NCBI GenBank assembly: GCA_045640905.1
Contig: JAZUFW010000087.1
Location: 1 to 64,000 of the forward strand
From: JAILLW01 sp045640905
GTDB lineage: Bacteria; Bacillota; Clostridia; Lachnospirales; Lachnospiraceae
DNA: 64,000 nucleotides
Direction of reading: 5' to 3'
Part shown: in pieces, positions 7,773 through 15,397 of the stretch
How positions within the stretch are numbered: position 1 is the first letter of the stretch
How the letters are laid out: each line of letters starts with the position of its first letter
The notes under the pieces: model-generated
Seen by the model: the letters and a program-made list of their open reading frames with translations, nothing else
What the model was told of the DNA's origin: nothing
The model's database searches: none
Position numbers and translations under genes: made by a program

Positions 7773-8741
7773 TTAAGCCTTACCGTCAGAACCAAGAACG
7801 TTAACAATCTTGTGAGCAACCATATCCTTAACAGCCTGACGAGCGGGCTTTAAGTACTGACGAGGATCGAAATGATCGGGATGCTCAGCAAAGTACTTTC
7901 TGATGTTACCTGTCATGGCAAGTCTGATATCAGAGTCGATGTTAATCTTACATACAGCAAGCTTAGCTGCCTGACGTAACTGCTCTTCGGGAATACCTAC
8001 TGCATCGGGCATATTTCCGCCGTACTGGTTAACCATCTTAACGAATTCCTGAGGAACTGAAGATGAACCGTGCAATACGATAGGGAATCCGGGAAGTCTC
8101 TTGATACACTCTTCCAAAACGTCGAAACGAAGCGGAGGGGGAACAAGGATTCCTTCAGCGTTTCTGGTACACTGATCTGCAGTAAACTTATATGCACCGT
8201 GTGATGTACCGATGGCAATTGCAAGTGAATCACAACCGGTCTTGTCAACGAATTCTTCAACTTCTTCGGGACGTGTATAGCTTTCATTACCTGCTTCAAC
8301 ACAAACTTCGTCTTCGATTCCTGCCAAAGTACCTAATTCAGCTTCTACAACTACGCCGTTAGCATGAGCATATTCAACAACCTGCTTTGTTAATGCGATG
8401 TTGTCTTCAAAAGACTTTGAAGAAGCATCAATCATAACAGATGTGAATCCACCGTCGATACAGCTCTTACATAATTCAAAAGAATCACCGTGATCAAGAT
8501 GTAAAGCAATGGGAATTTCAGGATTTTCAGCTACAGCAGCTTCAACCAACTTTACAAGATATGTATGATTGGCATAAGCTCTGGCACCCTTTGAAACCTG
8601 CAAAATAACAGGGCTCTTTAATTCGCCTGCTGCTTCGGTAATACCCTGAACGATTTCCATGTTGTTAACATTGAAAGCACCTACAGCATATCCGCCATCA
8701 TAAGCTTTCTTAAACATTTCTGTTGTCGTAACTAATGACAT
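7773..8741 (-). CDS. fba: Class II fructose-1,6-bisphosphate aldolase
   Basis: 322 residues with GGAGG before the ATG. It cleaves fructose 1,6-bisphosphate into dihydroxyacetone phosphate and glyceraldehyde 3-phosphate in glycolysis. Class II metal-binding features are present: LHLDHGDSFE (first zinc His and neighbouring Asp), EAELGTLAG, GTSHGAYKF and LHGSSSVP. The phosphate-binding segment INIDSDIRLAMT is also present. It is the last gene of the operon that starts with hprK, 70 nt after the Crh-like gene, and ends at a strong terminator. Its substrate is the classic allosteric signal for HPr kinase, so the linkage is functionally suggestive. Confidence 0.97.
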   Translation of the reverse strand: MSLVTTTEMFKKAYDGGYAVGAFNVNNMEIVQGITEAAGELKSPVILQVSKGARAYANHTYLVKLVEAAVAENPEIPIALHLDHGDSFELCKSCIDGGFTSVMIDASSKSFEDNIALTKQVVEYAHANGVVVEAELGTLAGIEDEVCVEAGNESYTRPEEVEEFVDKTGCDSLAIAIGTSHGAYKFTADQCTRNAEGILVPPPLRFDVLEECIKRLPGFPIVLHGSSSVPQEFVKMVNQYGGNMPDAVGIPEEQLRQAAKLAVCKINIDSDIRLAMTGNIRKYFAEHPDHFDPRQYLKPARQAVKDMVAHKIVNVLGSDGKA

Positions 8742-8811
8742 ATGACTTTACCTCCGTAAATAAATTTGTAATTTAGTTCTCAACACGCACCTTATGCGCA
8801 ATATTGACTGT

Positions 8812-9066
8812 TTACTTTTCTCCCAAAAGATATTTCTCGATTCCCGAAACAGCTTCGTTTTCGTCACTTCCTTCAGCAACAATCGTAATGCTGTCTCCCG
8901 TCTTTAGAGAAAGACTCATCATGCCCATAATACTTTTGGCATTTACTTTTTTGTCAGCAGACAAAAGATGTATCGTACTGTCATACTGGCTCGCAATCTG
9001 AACCAGCATGGCTATCGGACGAGCGTCAAGCCCTCCCGCAAGCTGGATCTTAACCAATTTTTCCAT
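8812..9066 (-). CDS. HPr-family protein lacking the active-site histidine (Crh-like)
   Basis: 84 residues with GGGAGGA before the ATG. The fold is HPr-like, but the phosphocarrier motif GLHARP reads GLDARP, with Asp14 where His15 of HPr would be, so it cannot carry phosphate from EI in the usual way. The regulatory serine is kept (KSIMGMMSL, Ser45), making it a plausible HprK substrate and CcpA co-factor like Bacillus Crh, where the position is Gln. It sits after whiA, as crh does in Bacillus, and hprK itself heads this operon. It is therefore more likely a signalling protein than a PTS carrier. Confidence 0.88.
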   Translation of the reverse strand: MEKLVKIQLAGGLDARPIAMLVQIASQYDSTIHLLSADKKVNAKSIMGMMSLSLKTGDSITIVAEGSDENEAVSGIEKYLLGEK

Positions 9067-9090
9067 AATTTTCCTCCCGGTCCAAAGACC

Positions 9091-9852
9091 TTAACCGATT
9101 TTATCAGCAATTTCGCTCAATTTGCGAATTCTATGGTTCACTCCGGATTTTCCCACGGGAGGGTCCAAATACTGTCCCAGCTCCGACAAAGGGCTGTCCG
9201 GATATTGAAGCCTTACTAAAGCCATTTCCCGCAACGGTCCCGGAAGGGAATCCAAGCCAACTGTGTCGGAAATCTTTTTAATATCTTCCGTCTGTTTGGC
9301 TGATGCATTCACGGTTTTGGCAATGTTGGCAGTTTCACAATTCACTTTTCTGTTTATCGAATTTCTGACGTCCTTTTCAACTCTTAGCGTTTCCAGATAC
9401 ATCAGTGAATTGTGGGCTCCGAGAACATTCAACATATTCACTATGCTCTCGGCTTCTTTTATATATACAATAAAATCGTTTTTTCTTTGGGCTGTCTTCG
9501 ACTCTATATCGAACTTTGATATGCATTCTCTTAACAGGGAAGCGTCCTGTTCGTTGTTACAGACGAATTCCAGATTATAACTTTTCTGAGGATCGTTAAC
9601 ACTTCCTATGCACAAAAAAGCGCCTCTCAGATATGCTCTGACACAGCAGGAGCGCTTCAAGGAGGCATCCACATACTTTTCTATCATACAGGTCTTCTTT
9701 TGTAAAGTAAAGATTTTATTTCCCTGCAGTGAATTCGTCTGACGAAGGTCGGATGAAAACTTCATAAGTGCCGACAGTTCCGAAAGCTGGCAATGTCTGC
9801 TGTTTGGCAGCACCTTACTCAATTCTTCTTTTACATCCTTTGAAAATGACAT
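9091..9852 (-). CDS. whiA: WhiA family regulator with shortened N-terminal domain
   Basis: 253 residues from an ATG with AGGAG upstream. WhiA proteins are usually about 310-320 residues. The N-terminal start (MSFSKDVKEELSKVLP) and the second half (RAYLRGAFLCIGSVNDPQ, RNSINRKVNCETANIAKTV) are normal, as is the C-terminal helix-turn-helix (VGKSGVNHRIRKLSEIAD). About 60 residues of the first LAGLIDADG-like half are replaced by a short unrelated linker (about residues 33-64). The reading frame is continuous, so this is not a simple frameshift. WhiA influences cell division and chromosome segregation in Firmicutes and sporulation septation in actinomycetes. Operon position between rapZ and crh-like is conserved. 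Confidence 0.92.
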   Translation of the reverse strand: MSFSKDVKEELSKVLPNSRHCQLSELSALMKFSSDLRQTNSLQGNKIFTLQKKTCMIEKYVDASLKRSCCVRAYLRGAFLCIGSVNDPQKSYNLEFVCNNEQDASLLRECISKFDIESKTAQRKNDFIVYIKEAESIVNMLNVLGAHNSLMYLETLRVEKDVRNSINRKVNCETANIAKTVNASAKQTEDIKKISDTVGLDSLPGPLREMALVRLQYPDSPLSELGQYLDPPVGKSGVNHRIRKLSEIADKIG

Positions 9853-9860
9853 TACCTCTC

Positions 9861-10736
9861 CTAATACTGACCGTGTATTCCCACATTAATATCTCTGTGG
9901 GATATTCTGATTCCGTATCCCTTCTTATCCTTCAGCCGTTCATATATCGCATTGGCCAGAGTCACACTTCTGTGCTTTCCGCCGGTACAGCCTATTGCTA
10001 TAACCAATTGATATTTTCCTTCTTTAACATAATTCGGTATAAGGAATTCCAGCATATCCTGCAGCTTATCCAAAAACATCCCGGACTCTTCAAAACTCAT
10101 AACATAGTCCCTGACAGGTGCGTCACATCCCGAATAATGCTTCAATTCATCAATATAATACGGATTGGGCAAAAATCTCACATCGAAAACAAGGTCGGCA
10201 TCCTGAGGTATTCCATGCTTAAATCCAAAGGATAATATAGTAACCATCAGGTTATTGTAGCCTTCATCGTTTACGAATATTTTGTCGAGTTCTTCCTTCA
10301 GTTCTCTGGTCAGAAGGAAAGAAGAATCCATTATATAATCCGCCTGTCCTTTGATGTTGCTTAAAATATCCCTTTCTTTGGATATTCCTTCTTCAACTCT
10401 GCCGCTCGGCGAAAGCGGATGCATACGACGAGATTCTTTATATCTCTTAATCAATATGTCATCGCTGGCTTCCATGTAAAGTATTTCCAGCGGATATCCC
10501 GTATCCTTCAACTTCTTCAAAATATCGGGAACCTGTTCAAATCCATGGTTGGCTCTGACATCAACTCCCAGTGCTACTTTAGTAATCTCGCCTCCGGGTG
10601 CTGCAAGCAATTCTATAAATTTTTCGATAAGTTCTACCGGGAGATTATCAACGCAATAAAACCCGATATCTTCAAGCATACGTAATGCTGTTTTTTTGCC
10701 CCCTCCGGACATTCCGGTTACTACTACAAATCGCAT
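9861..10736 (-). CDS. rapZ: RapZ/YvcJ family P-loop nucleotide-binding protein
   Basis: 291 residues, full length. RapZ is an RNase adaptor that controls glmS regulatory RNAs in enterobacteria; the Firmicute homologue YvcJ hydrolyses GTP/ATP and affects competence. The conserved EDIGFYCVDNLPVELIEKF follows the P-loop, and the C-terminal half has AIGCTGGKHRSV and SHRDI. The Walker A reads GMSGGGKKTA: Lys15 replaces the Ser/Thr that normally follows the catalytic Lys and co-ordinates Mg2+. It lies 17 nt after murB and 8 nt before whiA, the usual Firmicute order. Confidence 0.95.
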   Translation of the reverse strand: MRFVVVTGMSGGGKKTALRMLEDIGFYCVDNLPVELIEKFIELLAAPGGEITKVALGVDVRANHGFEQVPDILKKLKDTGYPLEILYMEASDDILIKRYKESRRMHPLSPSGRVEEGISKERDILSNIKGQADYIMDSSFLLTRELKEELDKIFVNDEGYNNLMVTILSFGFKHGIPQDADLVFDVRFLPNPYYIDELKHYSGCDAPVRDYVMSFEESGMFLDKLQDMLEFLIPNYVKEGKYQLVIAIGCTGGKHRSVTLANAIYERLKDKKGYGIRISHRDINVGIHGQY

Positions 10737-10753
10737 ATACCCCTACCTTTGAA

Positions 10754-11674
10754 TCAGAAATCCCCAAGCATTATTATTTCCGGTTCAAGTAAAACACCTG
10801 AATCCTTTTTGACCCTATTTTGAACTTCACAAATTACTTTATATATATCCGTAGCCGTCGCTTTGCCTTTATTAATCACAAACCCGCAATGCTTCGGTGA
10901 AACGGCAGCTCCTCCCACGGTAAAATCCGCAAGACCGGAATCCATAATCAATTTTCCGGCAAAATACCCTTCCGGTCTTTTGAATGTCGATCCTGCACTC
11001 GGATATTCAAGAGGCTGTTTGTCCCGACGCCTCTGATTTAAATCGTTCATCAGGACTTCTATTTCCGAAGGATTCTTCGGTGACAGCTTTATCGTCACGG
11101 ATAAAACAATAGCCTTTTTCGTTTTAAGAATGCTGGTACGATATCCGAACTCCATATCCTTATTGGCTATTTCTTCAACACTTCCGTCACTGTTTAAAAC
11201 TGTGACAGTATCTATGACATCTTTGAGTTCTCCGCCGTAGGCTCCGGCATTCATCACTGTGCCGCCTCCGATTGTTCCGGGAATTCCCGATGCGAACTCA
11301 AATCCTCCAAGGCCTGCTGCCAAAGCTTTGTTTGCAATCTGTGACATCATAGCTCCGGCATCAGCGCGTATTACATCATTTATGACACATATGTCATTAA
11401 ATTGATTGCTAAGTTCCAGAATCACGCCATCATATCCCTTATCGCTGACCAGCAAATTGGAGCCGTTCCCCTTAACAAAGAAAGGCTGGTTTGAGGATGT
11501 TAAAAACGGCACTATCCGAACGAGCTGATCGATTGAGGATATTCGAAGCAACATCGCAGCTTCACCGCCCGCTCTGAATGTCGTGTGCATCTTCATGGGC
11601 TCATTAAGGAAAATATCCTCTTCGGGCACTGTTTCTTTAATATATTCCAAACATGACGAATCAATCTTATTCAT
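10754..11674 (-). CDS. murB: UDP-N-acetylenolpyruvoylglucosamine reductase
   Basis: 306 residues from the ATG at 11674, chosen because GAAGGA lies just upstream; an in-frame TTG 21 nt earlier has no ribosome site. MurB reduces UDP-GlcNAc-enolpyruvate to UDP-MurNAc with NADPH and FAD during peptidoglycan precursor synthesis. FAD-binding pieces KGNGSNLLVSDKG and ASGIPGTIGG are clear, with the catalytic Ser in SAGSTFKRP, the C-terminal Glu in LLEPEI, and CGFVINKGKATA. The spacing suggests the type II form common in Firmicutes. Gap to glk is 11 nt. Confidence 0.96.
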   Translation of the reverse strand: MNKIDSSCLEYIKETVPEEDIFLNEPMKMHTTFRAGGEAAMLLRISSIDQLVRIVPFLTSSNQPFFVKGNGSNLLVSDKGYDGVILELSNQFNDICVINDVIRADAGAMMSQIANKALAAGLGGFEFASGIPGTIGGGTVMNAGAYGGELKDVIDTVTVLNSDGSVEEIANKDMEFGYRTSILKTKKAIVLSVTIKLSPKNPSEIEVLMNDLNQRRRDKQPLEYPSAGSTFKRPEGYFAGKLIMDSGLADFTVGGAAVSPKHCGFVINKGKATATDIYKVICEVQNRVKKDSGVLLEPEIIMLGDF

Positions 11675-11685
11675 TGAATCCTTCT

Positions 11686-12627
11686 TTATTGACAATCAAA
11701 TACTAATTTTGCGGCTCCGTATATTCCCGCATCATTTCCCAAGGTAGCCAGCGAGAATTTCGTGCTGCGGCTTCCGTGGAAAACATTCTTTTGGAAATGC
11801 GGTTCCACATAATCGATAACTACCTGTCCGGCTTTGGAAACACCGCCGCCTATGCAGATAACCTGAGGGTTAACCACACACGATATTCCTGCCAGAGCAT
11901 CTCCCAAATATTTTCCGTATACGGTAACTACTTCCTCAGCCAGCTTATCCCCTGCCTTAACAGCATCAAAAACTGTTTTTGCACTGACTTCGGAATCTCT
12001 CAAAACGGAAGGTTCAGATGATGAACTAAGAATCTTATTTGCTATACGTGTTATTCCCGTTGCCGAAGAATACTGTTCGAGGCATCCTTTGTTTCCGCAT
12101 CCGCATGTATCTTCTTCTGCATCATTAACGTGTATATGTCCTATTTCTCCGCCGGCACCCATAGAGCCGTTTACCAATTTTCCGTTAATGATTATTCCGC
12201 CGCCTACTCCTGTTCCCAGAGTAACCAATACTACATCTTTGTAGCCTTTGGCTCCTCCTTTCCACATTTCGCCCAGAGCTGCAACATTGGCATCATTTCC
12301 GCCTACAACTGTCATATTCAGCAGTTTTCCGAGTTCTTCATTTATATTGAATTCGCCCCATCCTAAGTTTACTGCCTTATGAACTACTCCGGCATCGTCA
12401 ACCGGTCCCGGTACTCCTATTCCCACACCTTTAACATCGGCACGGTTCAAATTCTTTTCGGAAATTTTCTTTTCAATACTGTCCGCAACATCGGGAAGTA
12501 TATTTTTTCCTCCGTCCTCTGTTCTTGTTACAATTTCCCATTTATCAAGAACATTCCCCTCTTCATCAAAAAGACCGAGCTTAACCGTTGTTCCGCCTAT
12601 ATCAACACCAAATACGTATTTTCCCAT
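11686..12627 (-). CDS. glk: ROK family glucokinase
   Basis: 313 residues from the second of two close ATGs, which has GGGAG at 7 nt; the first is too close to the ribosome site. It phosphorylates glucose to glucose 6-phosphate with ATP. The N-terminal phosphate loop is FGVDIGGTTVKLGLF; the catalytic Asp lies in GGNDANVAALGE; the ROK zinc site and signature is GEIGHIHVNDAEED followed by CGCGNKGCLEQYSS. Its place between hprK and murB joins glucose entry, including glucose released by mannosylglucose phosphorolysis, to catabolite signalling. Confidence 0.95.
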   Translation of the reverse strand: MGKYVFGVDIGGTTVKLGLFDEEGNVLDKWEIVTRTEDGGKNILPDVADSIEKKISEKNLNRADVKGVGIGVPGPVDDAGVVHKAVNLGWGEFNINEELGKLLNMTVVGGNDANVAALGEMWKGGAKGYKDVVLVTLGTGVGGGIIINGKLVNGSMGAGGEIGHIHVNDAEEDTCGCGNKGCLEQYSSATGITRIANKILSSSSEPSVLRDSEVSAKTVFDAVKAGDKLAEEVVTVYGKYLGDALAGISCVVNPQVICIGGGVSKAGQVVIDYVEPHFQKNVFHGSRSTKFSLATLGNDAGIYGAAKLVFDCQ

Positions 12628-12638
12628 AATCATTCTCC

Positions 12639-13583
12639 CTATTCGTCTTCGTCTTCTTCGCGTCCGTTCATTAATGATTCCTGTACACGACGGTACAATT
12701 CCTGCGCTGCGTTATAACCCATCTTTTTCTGTCTGTGGTTGATTGCGGCAGACTCACAAATAACCGCCAGATTTCGACCGGGACGAATCGGAATGTTGTG
12801 GCATACTATCTTATTTCCGAGATACTCTATGTATTCTTCTTCGAGACCGAGTCTGTCATATTCCTTTTCTTTATTCCAGTCTTCCAAATGAATAACCAGG
12901 TCTATATTCTGTGTATCCTTGACCGATGAAACACCGTACAGCGTCTTTACATCGATTATTCCGATACCTCTGAGTTCAATAAAGTGTCTGGTAACATCAG
13001 GTGCCGAGCCTACCAAGGTTTCATCTGAAACCTTTCTGATTTCAACGGCATCGTCCGTAACCAAGCGGTGTCCTCTCTTTACCAATTCAAGTGCAGCCTC
13101 GGATTTACCGATTCCGGATTCACCGGTAATCAATACTCCTTCACCGAAAATATCAACCAAAACACCGTGGATTGAAATACAGGGTGCCAGCTGAACATTA
13201 AGCCATCTGATTATTTCTGCGGTAAAAGCGGAAGTAGCCTTTTTGGTAGAAAAAACCATAACGTTGTTTTCTACGGCTGTTTTAAGAAACAGTTCGTCGG
13301 GCATTAACTCACGGCAAAAAATAACTGCGGGAATATCATAGCCCAAAAGTTTGGCATAAATATCCTTTTTTCTGGCTTCGGGAAGTCCCTGCATGTATGT
13401 ATATTCAACGAATCCTATAATCTGTAATCTGATAGCCTCAAAGTGCTCGAAATATCCTGCCATCTGCAATGCCGGACGGTTTATATCCGGTACCTTTACC
13501 CTGACTTTTGAAATATCAAGTTCGGGCGTCAGATTATCCAATTTCATTTTTTCGACTATCTTTTCCATTTTTACGCTTGCCAT
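12639..13583 (-). CDS. hprK: HPr kinase/phosphorylase
   Basis: 314 residues with AAAGGAGG before the ATG. This bifunctional enzyme phosphorylates or dephosphorylates the regulatory serine of HPr and Crh, in response to fructose 1,6-bisphosphate and phosphate, and so drives CcpA-dependent catabolite repression. The catalytic His lies in SIHGVLVDIFGEGV, the P-loop is GESGIGKS (about 154-161), and the C-terminal HPrK signature region is RLVTDDAVEI through LRGIGIIDVKTLYG. The N-terminal domain is present. It heads the seven-gene operon ending with fba. Confidence 0.97.
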   Translation of the reverse strand: MASVKMEKIVEKMKLDNLTPELDISKVRVKVPDINRPALQMAGYFEHFEAIRLQIIGFVEYTYMQGLPEARKKDIYAKLLGYDIPAVIFCRELMPDELFLKTAVENNVMVFSTKKATSAFTAEIIRWLNVQLAPCISIHGVLVDIFGEGVLITGESGIGKSEAALELVKRGHRLVTDDAVEIRKVSDETLVGSAPDVTRHFIELRGIGIIDVKTLYGVSSVKDTQNIDLVIHLEDWNKEKEYDRLGLEEEYIEYLGNKIVCHNIPIRPGRNLAVICESAAINHRQKKMGYNAAQELYRRVQESLMNGREEDEDE

Positions 13584-13662
13584 GAAATAACCTCCTTTTG
13601 GGGTTCACCCAAATAATAATTCTATCATATATCCTTGCATGAGGACAGAGACCTGTCCGTCT

Positions 13663-15348
13663 TTATTTGGCTCGGAAGCCGTCCTTAATGCGCTCACCCA
13701 TCAGCTCGCTTCTTTCAAGCATCGGAGGATAACATGTATTCGGGCAGAAATGATACGAATTTATTTCATCCATATTGTCTGCATAATAAATCGTGTTTCC
13801 GTTAAGCGTTACACTTCCGGTCGGCGCATCATCGTAGTCTTTTTGAACCACATAATACGGTTCCTTAATATTCTGTTTTACGAACATACCGTCATCCTTG
13901 ACATAGTTATCAAGATAAGGCGTCAAACAGATTATCAGGACAAAAACAAAAATGCCCCCGAGGAGTCCGTACAGACCCTTTCGTTCATTTGAAAAATATA
14001 CTCCGATGCCGATGAAAATAACCGTAAAAATAAACGCAAGTCCGTATCGGATAAACGGTGCGGTAAAAAACCATACGCAAAGGCTTCCGACCGTTCCGAG
14101 GGACAGTATCAATAAATCTGCGGCATATTCGGTTTTACGAATAAATGAATGCAAAATATTAATTACAAGGAAAGCCAATCCCGCAACCATTCCGTAAAAC
14201 AGCATCATTTCGTATCGGTCCATGGCCTCTCGCCATACGGGATACCACTGTGAAATCGGCCAGTCAATCTTCGTAACATCGTATAAACATCTGCCCCACA
14301 CTTTAATCTGGTTGGCATCAACCAACAGATATTCCATAGGAATTTTCCATTCCACGTTAAAGATATCGATTCCGTCAAAGGGATATAAAAGATACCCGCT
14401 GATAAGGACATTTCGAATTAAGAAAGGTAATATTACCAAAAGTCCCGTCAAAAGATACTTGAAAATATCCGAAATTCTCTTTTCCTTTACTAACGAAATA
14501 ACAGGCAGAATAACTATGAGCACCAAAAGCGCCGCCGAAAACTTTAAAGAAACAACAAATACGGACAAGACACTTAATAATGCGTAAATATCCGTGTCAC
14601 GTCCATCCTCCATATTCTCGCAGAATCTGAGGATCACATATAACACGAACATCATTGTTACATAATCCGTAGCCGGCGACATACTGCCGCTCAGTATTAC
14701 AAGAACATAAAACAAAAGGGCAACTCTGATTGCATCCGCAATATGAAGTTTGTGGCTTTTAATTCTCTTTAATCCGTAAAATGAATATATTGAAAAAATA
14801 AGTTCATAGAAACCCGTTGTTGTATGGATTGACTGCCCAAAGAGCCAGTTCAAACTGAAAATCGAAGCAAATGCAAGTGATGAGCTGTTATAGGCATAAT
14901 GAAGTTGGAGATTGCCCATGCCCTTTATCAAACCGTATTCCTCATACAATCTGATGGCCTGTGCATGATATATGTTGGTATCCGTATGAAACACTCCGCG
15001 TGAAGTAAAAAAAGCAATAACGAGTGCAAAACCAACATAAAAAAGACCTTCCCACGAAAAAAGAAGCTTCTTTGCATCGGAAAGAATCATGGAAATTCGT
15101 TTTTTCTCAAGAAAATATCCTGCAAACGCCAGGATAATCATAATAATATGCGGAACAGGTCCTATTTTGGATACTATACTGAAATACTCCGCGAAAACAG
15201 TAATCACCACTATTCCAGCTGCAATAAGGCTCATAACCGAAAAGCCAAGTGTCTTCTTAAACACTTTATTGAAGCAGAAATTTGCGAGCATTCCCGTTCC
15301 GAGACATATTATCGAAATATAGAAAAAACTAAGCAAAGAAACTATCAT
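13663..15348 (-). CDS. LIC_10190-type polytopic membrane protein
   Basis: 561 residues, with about a dozen hydrophobic helices and AAGGATAAGG upstream of the ATG. After helix 4 comes FHTDTNIYHAQAIRLYEEYG, which with the following YNSSSLAF matches the conserved loop of the LIC_10190 family, a group resembling GT-C glycosyltransferases or O-unit enzymes. The last 80 residues are soluble and hold two Cys. An activity on lipid-linked sugars is only an inference. It lies between uvrC and hprK, genes often found close together in this family of bacteria, and has no obvious link to either. Confidence 0.75.
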   Translation of the reverse strand: MIVSLLSFFYISIICLGTGMLANFCFNKVFKKTLGFSVMSLIAAGIVVITVFAEYFSIVSKIGPVPHIIMIILAFAGYFLEKKRISMILSDAKKLLFSWEGLFYVGFALVIAFFTSRGVFHTDTNIYHAQAIRLYEEYGLIKGMGNLQLHYAYNSSSLAFASIFSLNWLFGQSIHTTTGFYELIFSIYSFYGLKRIKSHKLHIADAIRVALLFYVLVILSGSMSPATDYVTMMFVLYVILRFCENMEDGRDTDIYALLSVLSVFVVSLKFSAALLVLIVILPVISLVKEKRISDIFKYLLTGLLVILPFLIRNVLISGYLLYPFDGIDIFNVEWKIPMEYLLVDANQIKVWGRCLYDVTKIDWPISQWYPVWREAMDRYEMMLFYGMVAGLAFLVINILHSFIRKTEYAADLLILSLGTVGSLCVWFFTAPFIRYGLAFIFTVIFIGIGVYFSNERKGLYGLLGGIFVFVLIICLTPYLDNYVKDDGMFVKQNIKEPYYVVQKDYDDAPTGSVTLNGNTIYYADNMDEINSYHFCPNTCYPPMLERSELMGERIKDGFRAK

Positions 15349-15397
15349 AAATAAACCTTATCCTTCAAAAAACACCATTTGTAGTATATCACAAAAA

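Noticed and set aside
8812..9066. ptsH (PTS phosphocarrier HPr)
   Set aside because: The active-site His is Asp and the gene sits in the crh position after whiA, so a Crh-like role is preferred.
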